61,119 bases of DNA from Pseudomonadota bacterium (GCA_021793155.1 JAJYTF010000029.1:1-61119); one strand, 5' to 3'. Shown: positions 26,442 through 34,987, counted from the stretch's first letter. Notes: generated by a model from the letters alone, not told the origin. Numbers and translations are program-made.

Positions 26442-27812
26442 ATGACCGAGGTGGAAAGTCTAGCGGCATTCGTCACCCGCGCCCGCTGCGAGGACATGTC
26501 GGAAGCGGCTCGCCTGCAAATCCGCATCCGGGTGCTCGATTCTATCGGTTGCGCCATCGGCGCCCTTGATGGGGAGCCGATGGGGCCGCTTGGCGCCCAA
26601 CTCGACGAGTTCGGAGGCAATGGGCTGTGCACGGTCATCGGCCGTGCCGGAAAGACGTCGCCGGACCGCGCGGCATTCCACAACGGGGCACTGGTTCGTT
26701 ATCTGGATTTCATGGACGCCTATCTGGCGAAAGGCGAAACCTGTCATCCTAGCGATAATCTGGCCCCGGTGATGGCCGCCGCCGAATACGCCGGTGCCGA
26801 CGGCCGCACCCTGCTCACCGCCTTGGCCGTCGCCTACCAGGTCCAGGCCCGGCTCAGCGACGAGGCGCCGGTGCGCGACCGGGGCTTCGACCATACCACC
26901 CAGGGCGCCTTCGCCGTCGGGGCCGGTATCGCCAAGGCGCTGGGTCTGGACCAGGCCAGGGCGGCCCATGCCATCGCACTGGCCGGAACGGGGAACGTGG
27001 CGCTCAGGGTCACCAGGACCGGCGCGCTGTCCCAATGGAAGGGTCTGGCCTATGCAAATACGTCGTTCTCGGCCAGCCATGCCGCCTTCCTGGCGATGCG
27101 GGGGATCACCGGCCCGTCGCAGGTCTTCGAGGGAAACAAGGGGTTCAAGGACAGTGTCAGCGGTGCATTCGCCATCGACTGGGGAAGTGAGGACCTGGAA
27201 CGCGTCTGCCGCACCGCAATGAAGAAGTTCGACGCCGAGATTCACGCCCAGTCGGCGATCGAAGGCTTGCTCGACCTGAAGTCCCGGCATGGCTTCGAGG
27301 CCGCCCAGGTCGCCTGCATCGAGGTGGATATCTTCGACGTCGCCCACAAGATCATCGGTGGCGGCGAGGAAGGCGACAAGACACGGGTCAGCACCAAGGA
27401 GCAGGCCGACCACAGCCTGCCCTACATGCTGGCGGCAGCGCTGTGCGACGGCGACCTGCAGCCGGCGCAATATACCCCCGACCGGATCGCGGCGCCCGAC
27501 GTCCAGGACCTCCTGCGCCGGGTGCATGTGCGCTCCGATGCATATTTGTCGGCGCGGTTCCCCGAGGAGCTTTCCTGCCGCATCGGTGTCGTGCTGCGGG
27601 GCGGCCGCCGCCTTGTCGTCGACAAGCGTGACTACGAGGGCTTTCCGAGCCGGCCGATGAGCTGGGAGCATGTTTGCCGGAAGTTCCATGGACTGGCCGC
27701 GCCGTTCATCCCGGCCGAACGCCGCGACGCCATCGCCGAGGTGGTATGGCGCCTGGACGGAGGCACCGCCCGCGACCTGACGGCGCTGCTTGGTGCAACC
27801 CCACACACATGA
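26442..27812 (+). CDS. MmgE/PrpD family protein (dehydratase/isomerase type)
   Basis: A 456-residue member of the MmgE/PrpD superfamily: LDSIGCAIGALDGEPMGPLG near the start, ALVRYLDFMDAYLAKGETCH and PSDNLAPVMAAAEYAGADGR (substrate pocket), and AAHAIALAGTGNVALRVTR. Known members are 2-methylcitrate dehydratase (PrpD), cis-aconitate decarboxylase and iminodisuccinate epimerase. No prpB or prpC is present, so methylcitrate use is not supported. Its stop overlaps the start region of a ComA-like gene, so the two products probably act in one pathway. Confidence 0.88.
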   Translation: MTEVESLAAFVTRARCEDMSEAARLQIRIRVLDSIGCAIGALDGEPMGPLGAQLDEFGGNGLCTVIGRAGKTSPDRAAFHNGALVRYLDFMDAYLAKGETCHPSDNLAPVMAAAEYAGADGRTLLTALAVAYQVQARLSDEAPVRDRGFDHTTQGAFAVGAGIAKALGLDQARAAHAIALAGTGNVALRVTRTGALSQWKGLAYANTSFSASHAAFLAMRGITGPSQVFEGNKGFKDSVSGAFAIDWGSEDLERVCRTAMKKFDAEIHAQSAIEGLLDLKSRHGFEAAQVACIEVDIFDVAHKIIGGGEEGDKTRVSTKEQADHSLPYMLAAALCDGDLQPAQYTPDRIAAPDVQDLLRRVHVRSDAYLSARFPEELSCRIGVVLRGGRRLVVDKRDYEGFPSRPMSWEHVCRKFHGLAAPFIPAERRDAIAEVVWRLDGGTARDLTALLGATPHT

Positions 27813-27820
27813 GGATCGCC

Positions 27821-28645
27821 ATGAGCGACCGCGCCTTTGCTTCGATCCCGCTCAACCCGCGGCCGTCCAAGCCGCGCAGCCGGGGCGTCACCGAAATCCG
27901 CGGCCCTTATTACTCGGTGATGGGGCGGCGATACTTGGAAGACGTCCTCGATACGATGCATCCGTATGTGGACGGCTTGAAGTTCGCCGGCGGATCCTTC
28001 GCCCTGATGCCGCGCGACAAGGTCAAGGAGTTGCTCGACCTCGCCCATCGCCATGGCGTCTACGTGTCCACCGGCGGGTGGATCGAGCATGTGCTGCGCT
28101 ATGGCGCCAAGGGCGTCGACGACTATCTGGGGGAAGCCCAGGCCCTTGGTTTCGACGTGATCGAGCTGTCCAGCGGCTTCATCAGCCTGCCGCAGGGCGA
28201 CCTCTTGCGCGTGGTGGCCCGGGTCATCAAGACCGGGATGAAGGCCAAGCCGGAGTTGGGGATTCAGTTCGGAGCCGGGGGTGCCACGCCGGCAGCCGAG
28301 CTTGCCGCCGAAGGCACCCGGGGTGCCGGCTGGGTGATCGGGCGGGCCAGGGCCTGCCTGGATGCGGGAGCGTCGATGATCATGATAGAGTCCGAAGGGA
28401 TCACCGAAAACGTCGCCGCATGGCGGACCGACGTGGTAGCGCGGATTATCGATGAGCTGGGCCTGGAGCGGATCATGTTCGAGGCGGCCGATCCAGCGGT
28501 GTTCGAGTGGTATGTGAAGAACTACGGGGCTGACGTGAACCTCTTTGTCGACCACAGCCAGATTGTCCAGCTGGAATGCCTGCGCTCGGGCATCTGGGGA
28601 ACCAAGAGCAGTTGGGGCCGCATCGCCACCTACGGGAGCGAGTGA
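27821..28645 (+). CDS. Phosphosulfolactate synthase (ComA/HSA32) family protein
   Basis: A 274-residue TIM-barrel protein. PYVDGLKFAGGSFALMPRDK, LGFDVIELSSGFISLPQGDL, GMKAKPELGIQFGAGG and DVNLFVDHSQIVQLECLRSG follow the ComA pattern. Archaeal ComA adds sulfite to phosphoenolpyruvate to give phosphosulfolactate for coenzyme M; plant HSA32 and many bacterial homologues have unclear roles. ATG 27821 has GAGGA just upstream; an ATG at 27809 overlaps the preceding stop and is less likely. It is the middle gene of a three-gene operon. The partner MmgE/PrpD protein could dehydrate or isomerise the product, but no other coenzyme M gene is visible. Confidence 0.85.
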   Translation: MSDRAFASIPLNPRPSKPRSRGVTEIRGPYYSVMGRRYLEDVLDTMHPYVDGLKFAGGSFALMPRDKVKELLDLAHRHGVYVSTGGWIEHVLRYGAKGVDDYLGEAQALGFDVIELSSGFISLPQGDLLRVVARVIKTGMKAKPELGIQFGAGGATPAAELAAEGTRGAGWVIGRARACLDAGASMIMIESEGITENVAAWRTDVVARIIDELGLERIMFEAADPAVFEWYVKNYGADVNLFVDHSQIVQLECLRSGIWGTKSSWGRIATYGSE

Positions 28646-28648
28646 TCC

Positions 28649-29311
28649 TTGCGGGGGCGGACGGCCTGGGCGCCGGCGGCGCTCCTGCTGGGGTTCGCCG
28701 CCGGCATCCTGACGGGGTGCGCCGAAGAGCCGGTCGCGCCCTATCGTGGCCAGGCCGCAACGGACCGGACGGTCTACGTGGTCGCCGCCAGTTGGCATAC
28801 CGAGATCGGCCTGGCCGGGGAGGACATCGGCGGACCCCTGGGCGTGCTCAAGGGGCGATTTCCCGAAGCTCACTACCTGGTGTTCGGCTGGGGCGCCGAG
28901 GATTACTACATGACGCCCCATCCCGACCTGTCCGACTTGCTGCGGGCGGTCATTCCCGGGCCGGCGGTGATGCTGGTCATTCCCCTCGACAGCCCGCCGG
29001 CCGAGGCCTTCGGCGGCGATACACGGGTTTACGCCATTCCCGCCGCCCGTGCCGGTCTCGCCCGGTTGTCCGAATTCCTCTGGCGATACCTGTCGAAACA
29101 ACCCGATGGAACGCTGCGGGCGGCCGGTAGCGGCCTCTATCCGGGAAGCGTCTTCTATGCGGCGGAAGGAACCTATGACATTGCGCATACCTGCAACACC
29201 TTCACTGCGGAAGGCTTGCGCGCCGCCGGGCTTCCCGTGGATCCGTCAGGCGTGGTCAAGGTGGAACAGGTCACGGATCAGCTGGACGGGATCGGCCGCC
29301 GCGAGCGGTAG
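28649..29311 (+). CDS. DUF2459 (TIGR02117) lipoprotein
   Basis: A 220-residue protein of the DUF2459 family: TVYVVAASWHTEIGLAGEDI, YLVFGWGAEDYYMTPHPDLS and TYDIAHTCNTFTAEGLRAAG match the family core. It begins with a lipoprotein signal whose lipobox is ILTGCAEEP. The only reasonable start is TTG 28649, just past the ComA-like stop, with GGAG upstream. The fold resembles a papain-like hydrolase (Cys/His residues in SWHTEIG and HTCNTF), and the function is unknown. It is the last gene of the MmgE-ComA operon by spacing. Confidence 0.8.
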   Translation: MRGRTAWAPAALLLGFAAGILTGCAEEPVAPYRGQAATDRTVYVVAASWHTEIGLAGEDIGGPLGVLKGRFPEAHYLVFGWGAEDYYMTPHPDLSDLLRAVIPGPAVMLVIPLDSPPAEAFGGDTRVYAIPAARAGLARLSEFLWRYLSKQPDGTLRAAGSGLYPGSVFYAAEGTYDIAHTCNTFTAEGLRAAGLPVDPSGVVKVEQVTDQLDGIGRRER

Positions 29312-29335
29312 CCAAAGGCACGGGGGTTGAAAGGG

Positions 29336-29767
29336 CTAAAACGCGATCGGCACGGTATCCAGCGCTTCGCAGGTCCCCGTGGATACGGCGTGCCTGGGCG
29401 TGACACCGGTTCCCTCCACCGCGACGGACAGCCGCAGGGCCTTGGTGGTCCGGTCGATATCGATGTCGAGGACCGTCCGGCTCAGATAGGTCTCGCCGAC
29501 ATAACTGCGGCCGTCCAGCCTGAAATGTTCTGGAGTGACTTTCCATTCATCCGAAACGCGGAAGAGGAAGTCGCTTCCGGTATCGGTGTTCAGGCTGACG
29601 TCGCCCAATTTGAACGGGACGCGGCAGTCCTCGGCGCTTTCGCATTGCTTTATGACGCAGCGCAAGGTCGGGGCGTCACTGGTCCCCAATCCCGCCGCCC
29701 AGCCTGGCCGCCCCCAGCAAGACAGACAAAGAAATACCGCAACGATTCCCATTCGCCGGCTTCTCAT
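29336..29767 (-). CDS. Small secreted protein of unknown function
   Basis: A 143-residue protein I do not recognise. A signal peptide is clear (MRSRRMGIVAVFLCLSCWGR, then PGWAAG), and the mature part has four cysteines (LRCVIKQCESAEDCRVPF and a late STGTCEALD) that could form disulfides in the periplasm. The ATG at 29767 has GGGAGG six bases upstream; the frame continues to 29860 without a better start. It is convergent with the DUF2459 gene, with 24 bases between the stops. Confidence 0.65.
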   Translation of the reverse strand: MRSRRMGIVAVFLCLSCWGRPGWAAGLGTSDAPTLRCVIKQCESAEDCRVPFKLGDVSLNTDTGSDFLFRVSDEWKVTPEHFRLDGRSYVGETYLSRTVLDIDIDRTTKALRLSVAVEGTGVTPRHAVSTGTCEALDTVPIAF

Positions 29768-30263
29768 CCGACACCTCCCGCAAAGCCCCTGGAATGATGC
29801 CGAAGCCGCGCCGATTTGGCTAGGGCGGCCTATGCCCTTCTTCACAATGCAGTAATACAAAATAGACGTCGTTATAGCGAATTGTATACATCTTTGCTAA
29901 GCGCCGCACATATTCGTCGTAGCTAATAACAATGGGTCAAAACGGCAGTGAACAAAATCACAATAGGTCGAAATGACCAGTCGTAAGGCTTCATGATGGC
30001 GCGCGAGGCGCTGCCACGTTTCCCGCTTCGCCCGGAAATATAATTATTAATGCGTTGTATGTTTGGCGAGCCTTGAATGGGGCACGGTCTGGCACCGTTG
30101 TTGCTTCTGTACGGTTGCGTGCGGTTTGCTCCACCGGGGGACGCCGACATGACCAGCAGGGGGAGGAAGACAATATGTGATAGGACAAGAAGAACAGCAT
30201 TCTATCGCGCAAAGCGGTCTCGCTAAATATTATTCAATATAAATATAATACGGAAGGAAGCGA
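29768..30263. other. AT-richer intergenic region upstream of the outer-membrane protein
   Basis: About 500 bases, clearly poorer in GC than the surroundings, especially 29850-30070 and 30220-30262. The last part (TAAATATTATTCAATATAAA and following) precedes a GGAAGG ribosome binding site and likely carries the promoter of the porin-like gene. No protein is supported here; a 49-codon frame from 30077 has no recognisable features. Confidence 0.45.
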
Positions 30264-31436
30264 ATGCATTGTGCTGTTAAAATAATGTGTCGGAGGCTGA
30301 CTGTCGTTGCTGCAATGGCAACCATTGCCTTGATTTCCACTGATGGCCGTGCGGCCGATGGGAATGCCCCGGATCCTGGCGCAACTCCGCCTCAGGCGCC
30401 AGCGCCGCAGCCGCCGGCGCCCCTGGGCGTCGCCAGCCTCAACGAACTTGAGCAGCCGTCGGCGCCGCTCGGCATCTTCGGCGCCAATCTGCCGGGGCAG
30501 GGCCACCTTGTCGTCGGCGTCGCGCCGTTCTTCAACAAACTCGACGGCAGCCTGATCGGCTCGCAGTCGGTCAGCCAGCAATACGCGGTAACCCATGTCT
30601 ATACGAACTACGCTCCAGGTCTCACAACTCATGTCGTGCGCAATGACCCGCAGGACGTCGAGATATGGGGCGTCCCCTTCGGCGCCAGTTATGGCCTGAC
30701 AAAGGATGTCGCCCTGACGGTGTCAAGTATCTATTTGGACAAGCACCAGGACGTCACGGTTTTCAAGGGGATGAGCGGAACAGCGGTGCAAGGGACAAGC
30801 CACACCGGGAGTTCCGGCTTCGGGGATACTGCTGTCGTGGGTGCCTGGCGCGTCTACCACGATTCGATGAATCAAGTGAATCTCCAGTTTGGGATGTTCC
30901 TGCCAACCGGCAGCGCGACCGTGGACGCGACGGCATTGACCAATTCCGGTATTTTCAAGACCGGGCGCGCCGTCTATACTTTGCAGCTGGGGACCGGCAC
31001 TTTCGACGCGCTTCCTGGCGTTGTCTATTCAGGCTTCATCGACAATGTGTCTTGGGGAGCCTCCTATCGTGGGCGCCTGCCGCTTGACAAGAATAGCGAA
31101 GGCTATCGTTGGGGCAATTACAACGAATTCAATGTCTGGGCGGGCTATAGCTGGCTGCCCAAGCTGGAAACGAGCCTGCGGTTTTCAGGCTCGACCCAGG
31201 GCCAGATCGTAGGTTACGACCCCAAGATTCTTGGTTACGGGCCTTGTTCGAATCCGGACTGGTTCGGCGGACAACACATCGACATGTTTCCCGGCGTGAC
31301 CGTCGGCGGACGTTATTTCGGCGTTCCAGCCGCAACAGCCGCCTTGGAGTTCGGTGTGCCGCTCTATCAGGATCTCAACGGTCTGCATACGGCGCGTGAC
31401 TATTCGATTCTCACCGGCATCAAATACAAGATCTGA
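30264..31436 (+). CDS. Outer-membrane beta-barrel protein (Phenol_MetA_deg/transporter type)
   Basis: A 390-residue exported protein. The signal peptide is about 1-31 (RRLTVVAAMATIALISTDGR); a Pro/Ala linker (residues 35-55) follows and then a run of alternating beta strands that ends in an aromatic-hydrophobic terminus (DYSILTGIKYKI), as in outer-membrane barrels. The pattern PQDVEIWGVPFGASYGLTKD and SSGFGDTAVVGAWRVYHDSM resembles the Phenol_MetA_deg-like transporter group. ATG 30264 has GGAAGGAAG upstream. Substrate unknown; the isolated AT-rich promoter suggests its own regulation. Confidence 0.75.
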   Translation: MHCAVKIMCRRLTVVAAMATIALISTDGRAADGNAPDPGATPPQAPAPQPPAPLGVASLNELEQPSAPLGIFGANLPGQGHLVVGVAPFFNKLDGSLIGSQSVSQQYAVTHVYTNYAPGLTTHVVRNDPQDVEIWGVPFGASYGLTKDVALTVSSIYLDKHQDVTVFKGMSGTAVQGTSHTGSSGFGDTAVVGAWRVYHDSMNQVNLQFGMFLPTGSATVDATALTNSGIFKTGRAVYTLQLGTGTFDALPGVVYSGFIDNVSWGASYRGRLPLDKNSEGYRWGNYNEFNVWAGYSWLPKLETSLRFSGSTQGQIVGYDPKILGYGPCSNPDWFGGQHIDMFPGVTVGGRYFGVPAATAALEFGVPLYQDLNGLHTARDYSILTGIKYKI

Positions 31437-31459
31437 GCGGGGAGACGGGCATCGAATTC

Positions 31460-31487
31460 GCCTGCGTGTCCTTGCGGGCGCGCAGGC
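31460..31487 (+). terminator. Possible terminator after the outer-membrane protein gene
   Basis: GCCTGCG (31460-31466) pairs with CGCAGGC (31481-31487) in a 7-bp stem with a 14-nt loop, 23 bases past the stop. No T-run follows. Confidence 0.35.
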
Positions 31488-31571
31488 TTGGTCGATTTGC
31501 CTCACGAACTCCCCCCTCCGCCTCCTGGTTCATACAGGGGATGAATCCTGACGCAGCGGAGGCGGGAATAA

Positions 31572-32975
31572 ATGGACCGCATCGAAAACCGGGTCTTCAC
31601 CGAGCTGGCGCCTGGGCAGGCGGCCAGCCTGGCCCGCACCTTCACCTACAAGGACATCGATCCGTTGGCCGGCTGGGCGCTGGACACCGATCCCGGGCAT
31701 ATGGACGACCGGCTGGGGAAAAGCGACCTGTTCGGCCGCACCGCGGCGCAGTGCATCTGGGGGGAAACCCTGCTGTCCACCGTTCTTGCCACCCGGCTGC
31801 CGGGCCCGGGGACCATCCTTGCCGGCAAGTCCCTGTCGTTCGCCGCGCCGATCGCCTTGGGCGACACCATCACCGTGACCGTCAAGGTGGTGAGCAAGGC
31901 CCCACAGGCGGGGCGGGTGGTTCTCGACTGCCGGGCGGTCAACCAGCGTGGCGAAGTGGTGATGGCCGGGAGCGCGGAAGTGATCGCCCCGGCCGAGAAA
32001 GTGGCCCGGCCGCGCGAGGTGCTGAAGGAGGTTGAACTCCTGGCCAGGGGAAGCCGCTACGAGCGATTGGTGGAGATGACGCGCGAACTGCCGCCCATCC
32101 GCACCGCGGTCGTCCATCCCGTCGATACGGTGTCATTGCTGGGCGCGGTCGAGGCGGCGCGACAGTCCCTGATCATTCCGGTGCTGGTCGGGCCGGAGAA
32201 GAAAATTGCCGATGCCGCCCGCCGCGCCGACCTCGATCTTGCACCTTACGAGCGAGTGGCCACCGAGCACAGCGAAGAGGCCGCCGGGCGGGCCGTGGCG
32301 CTGGCGCGGGCTGGAGAAGTCGAGGCGCTGATGAAAGGCGCGCTGCACACCGACGAACTGATGGCCGCTGTCGTCGATCCGCAACACGGCCTGCGGACGG
32401 CGCGGCGCCTCAGCCATGTGTTCGCCATCGACCTGCCCGGCTATCCCCGCCCGCTGTTCATTACCGACGCGGCGATCAACGTGGAACCGGACCTCGACGA
32501 CAAGCGCGACATCGTGCAGAACGCCATCGATCTGGTGCATGCGCTGGGGATCGAGATGCCTCGTGTCGCCATTCTGTCGGCGGTCGAAACGGTGTCGCCC
32601 AAGCTGAAGTCGACGATGGACGCCGCGGCGCTGTGTAAAATGGCCGACCGTGGGCAGATCAGCGGCGGCATTGTTGACGGCCCCCTGGCCTTTGACGCGG
32701 CGGTATCCGGGGAAGCGGCCAAGACCAAGGGGATCGTGTCGCCGGTGGCCGGCCGCGCCGACATCTTCGTGGTGCCCAACCTCGACGCGGGAAACATGCT
32801 GGCCAAGCAGCTAGAATATCTGGCTGGGGCCGAGATCGCTGGCATCGTCCTGGGGGCGCGGGTGCCGATCATCCTGACCAGCCGGGCCGACAAGACCCGG
32901 GCCCGGCTGGCCTCCTGCGCCATCGCATTGCTGCTGGCGCACCACAAGCAGACCACCGGCCCGCTCGCTCGGTAG
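31572..32975 (+). CDS. MaoC-like hydratase fused to phosphate acyltransferase
   Basis: A 467-residue fusion. Residues 10-150 form a MaoC-like hotdog domain (SLARTFTYKDIDPLAGWALD, AAQCIWGETLLSTVLATRLP), and residues 165-460 a phosphate acetyl/butyryltransferase domain (YERLVEMTRELPPIRTAVVH, FITDAAINVEPDLDDKRDIV, GRADIFVVPNLDAGNMLAKQ). This matches the annotated bifunctional enoyl-CoA hydratase/phosphate acetyltransferase family, which usually precedes an acetate/propionate kinase gene. No kinase is adjacent here. It would interconvert acyl-CoA and acyl-phosphate, perhaps a second acyl route beside the acetate formed from malonate. Confidence 0.9.
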   Translation: MDRIENRVFTELAPGQAASLARTFTYKDIDPLAGWALDTDPGHMDDRLGKSDLFGRTAAQCIWGETLLSTVLATRLPGPGTILAGKSLSFAAPIALGDTITVTVKVVSKAPQAGRVVLDCRAVNQRGEVVMAGSAEVIAPAEKVARPREVLKEVELLARGSRYERLVEMTRELPPIRTAVVHPVDTVSLLGAVEAARQSLIIPVLVGPEKKIADAARRADLDLAPYERVATEHSEEAAGRAVALARAGEVEALMKGALHTDELMAAVVDPQHGLRTARRLSHVFAIDLPGYPRPLFITDAAINVEPDLDDKRDIVQNAIDLVHALGIEMPRVAILSAVETVSPKLKSTMDAAALCKMADRGQISGGIVDGPLAFDAAVSGEAAKTKGIVSPVAGRADIFVVPNLDAGNMLAKQLEYLAGAEIAGIVLGARVPIILTSRADKTRARLASCAIALLLAHHKQTTGPLAR

Positions 32976-33034
32976 AACTCGCCCGGGCCTTGTGCTGTTT
33001 GCCTGTGATCCCTGGCCGAAGGAAGGGCAGGCGG

Positions 33035-33373
33035 ATGAAATCCATGTTTTTGGCGGTCGTCGGTGGCGCGTTGCTGGCCGCGGCCGCAGCGGCACAGTCG
33101 GTGAACACAGACTCCTCGGAGCCGGCGAGTGGCGGGCCCGCCGCGCAACACCCGAGGGCGGCGCATGGCGGGTCGGGTCGGCCGGCCGATTGCGAACCCG
33201 GAAGCCGGCGCCCGGAATGCCAGCAATCGGCGGTTCCCGATACCGCCGAGCATCCGTTTCCGGCCCCGGTCCCCGCCGGCCGTGGGGCTGCGGGACCGGC
33301 GGGGACGGGAGGCGTGCCGCCGGACCATGGCGGGCGTTCGGTCAATCCGACGGGAAATACCCGGGGCGACTAA
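33035..33373 (+). CDS. Small exported low-complexity protein
   Basis: A 112-residue protein with a signal peptide (MKSMFLAVVGGALLAAAAAA) followed by a Gly/Pro/Arg-rich, low-complexity region without a recognised fold. GGAAGGGCAGGCGG precedes ATG 33035. It could be a real secreted protein or an accidental frame in GC-rich sequence; the signal peptide and ribosome binding site favour the former. Confidence 0.5.
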   Translation: MKSMFLAVVGGALLAAAAAAQSVNTDSSEPASGGPAAQHPRAAHGGSGRPADCEPGSRRPECQQSAVPDTAEHPFPAPVPAGRGAAGPAGTGGVPPDHGGRSVNPTGNTRGD

Positions 33374-33577
33374 TCGCTTCATGCTGTCGGCAGGCCGAAT
33401 TGGCTGACCGCCAGGTCGCCAGCCACGCCAAGGCGGCAAAGGCGCGGCGGTGCCTTGGTTCTCCGTCCGCCGACGATCTGCATGGATGATCGGTCTATGC
33501 TGATATATCTACCTGTGGTATTGTCTCAACCCATGCGGCGGGGGCTTTGGCTGGATACCAGCCGGAAGGAGTGACCG

Positions 33578-34111
33578 ATGACGCAGGATCAATTCGCCTC
33601 CGAAAAGCCTGAACGGATCGATCGTCGCCGTTTCTTTTATTTGGCGGGAAGCCTCGGACTCGTTGCCGCCTTGCCGTCATCCGTCTGGGCCGGAACAGGA
33701 AACTACGAGGCGATGCTGTTGTACTGCATCGATCCACGCATCGTCGATGCCGTCCATGACTACATGGACCAGCGCGGTCTGCGCGGAAAATACAGCCAGT
33801 TCGTTTTCGCCGGAGCCGCTGTCGGTGTCGTCGCGCCGGCGTTTGGGACCTGGGAAACCACCTTCTGGGACAATCTCGGCATCAGTGCCCGCCTGCACCA
33901 CATCAAGACGGTGATCGCCCTGGATCATCGCGATTGCGGCGCTGCCAGGATCGCCTATGGCGAGGAAAACGTTGCCAATCCGCAAGTCGAAACGACGACC
34001 CATCGCAAGGCCTTGGCCGAATTCCGCAGGCAGGTCGGCATACGCCAGCCGGACATCGCGGTCGAGACGGGGCTGATGGCGCTGGACGGGTCGGTGGAGA
34101 TGTTCACTTGA
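33578..34111 (+). CDS. Tat-exported beta-carbonic-anhydrase-like protein
   Basis: A 177-residue protein with a twin-arginine signal (DRRRFFYLAGSLGLVAALPS) and, in the mature part, the zinc-site pattern of beta-carbonic anhydrases: C50-x-D52-x-R54 (YCIDPR) and H117-x-x-C120 (DHRDCGAA). The surrounding LLYCIDPRIVDAVHDYM and KTVIALDHRDCGAARIAY fit the family. A beta-class enzyme at this length is short but the ligand set is complete. It would hydrate CO2 in the periplasm, or it may be a non-catalytic relative. It is convergent with the rhodopsin-transducer-like gene, 30 bases away. Confidence 0.8.
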   Translation: MTQDQFASEKPERIDRRRFFYLAGSLGLVAALPSSVWAGTGNYEAMLLYCIDPRIVDAVHDYMDQRGLRGKYSQFVFAGAAVGVVAPAFGTWETTFWDNLGISARLHHIKTVIALDHRDCGAARIAYGEENVANPQVETTTHRKALAEFRRQVGIRQPDIAVETGLMALDGSVEMFT

Positions 34112-34141
34112 ACGCCCGTGCCGTTACGGCAATTTCGGCGT

Positions 34142-34507
34142 CTAGCCTGCAGGAAAGGCGACGGTGCTGAGAAGGGCCAGGTCAGCCTGCCGGCTGTCCA
34201 GCCGGGTATGCTGCACCACCACCGGCCGGTCGGATTCGATCAGGCTAGAATAGTCGGTTTCCCGGGGAATCGGCAGGTCATTGAACCGGAAATGGCGGGT
34301 GCGGCGGGCCGGCACGGTAACCTCGTATGGCCCGTCGGGATCGCGGTCGGCGAAAAAGATGGTGACCCGCAAATGGGCGTCGGCATTGCCGGCATTCAAC
34401 ACGCACATGGTTTCATGGCTCTCCATCTGCGGCGAAGGCCCGTGGCTGGTGTTGGGTATGTATCCTTCGGCGATCACCCAGCAGGTCCGTCCGACGGTCC
34501 GTAGCAT
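34142..34507 (-). CDS. Sensory rhodopsin transducer (ASRT) family protein
   Basis: A 121-residue soluble beta-protein. CWVIAEGYIPNTSHGPSPQM, ESHETMCVLNAGNADAHLRV, TVPARRTRHFRFNDLPIPRE and VVVQHTRLDSRQADLALLST match the Anabaena sensory rhodopsin transducer family over its whole length. ASRT is a tetramer that links Anabaena sensory rhodopsin to gene control; homologues also occur in bacteria without rhodopsins, where ligand binding has been suggested. ATG 34507 has GGGAGG upstream; the frame stays open to 35566 but that part overlaps a riboswitch and a transporter gene in antisense. No rhodopsin gene is in this window. Confidence 0.92.
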   Translation of the reverse strand: MLRTVGRTCWVIAEGYIPNTSHGPSPQMESHETMCVLNAGNADAHLRVTIFFADRDPDGPYEVTVPARRTRHFRFNDLPIPRETDYSSLIESDRPVVVQHTRLDSRQADLALLSTVAFPAG

Positions 34508-34521
34508 CGTGCAGCCTCCCT

Positions 34522-34567
34522 TGGTGCTCTGACCCAAACCCATGATTCCGTTTGGGTCAGAGCACCA
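34522..34567. repeat. Perfect 17-bp inverted repeat in front of the ASRT gene
   Basis: TGGTGCTCTGACCCAAA (34522-34538) and its exact complement TTTGGGTCAGAGCACCA (34551-34567) enclose 12 bases. It begins 15 bases upstream of the ASRT start, so it would form a hairpin in the ASRT leader or serve as a dimeric-protein operator. It could also close transcripts coming from the right. Confidence 0.7.
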
Positions 34568-34693
34568 GGCTTGGTTTTGCCCCTCGCCGTGCGCTTGTCG
34601 CGGCCGGTGGTGATACCCTTGGAGAACGCCAGCCGGGGGCGGGGAGTTCGTGGTGGTGGACGGCGTCGGGAAAAATATGCGATCTTCGTCTCC

Positions 34694-34882
34694 GATGGGT
34701 TCCACGCGGGCCAAGCCCGCCGGATCAAAAGGGAACACGGTAGGGACGACCCAATTCGGGGCCTGATCCGTGGCTGCCCCCGCAACTGTGAGCGGTGAGT
34801 CCGCGTCCTCGAAAGCCACTGGGCAACCGGGAAGGCTGGATGCGACAAGACTGAGACCCGCAAGCCAGGAGACCTGCCCATC
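34694..34882 (+). ncRNA. Cobalamin riboswitch
   Basis: The core of the B12 riboswitch is clear: AAAGGGAACACGGT (34718-34731), GGCTGCCCCCGCAACTGTGA near 34772, AAGCCACTGGGCAACCGGGA near 34816, GACTGAGACCCG and the B12 box GCCAGGAGACCTGCC (34864-34878). P1 can form between GATGGG (34694-34699) and CCCATC (34877-34882). It lies 105 bases upstream of a Ni/Co transporter ATG on the same strand. A GC-rich hairpin (CCCGCAC...GTGCGCGGG near 34954-34972) next to GGGAGGGAG suggests translational control when B12 is bound. Confidence 0.95.
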
Positions 34883-34987
34883 GTCGCGCAATCGGCTGCG
34901 GAGGGCGGTCGGATCAATACGATCGTCGTCCCTCTTCGCATCCTCAGTTCCCCGCACGGTGGGTGCGCGGGAGGGAGTTGGGTCGGC

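Noticed and set aside
26442-28645. A methylcitrate or coenzyme M pathway as a firm call
   Set aside because: No prpB/prpC and no other coenzyme M biosynthesis genes are nearby; only the two family memberships are supported.
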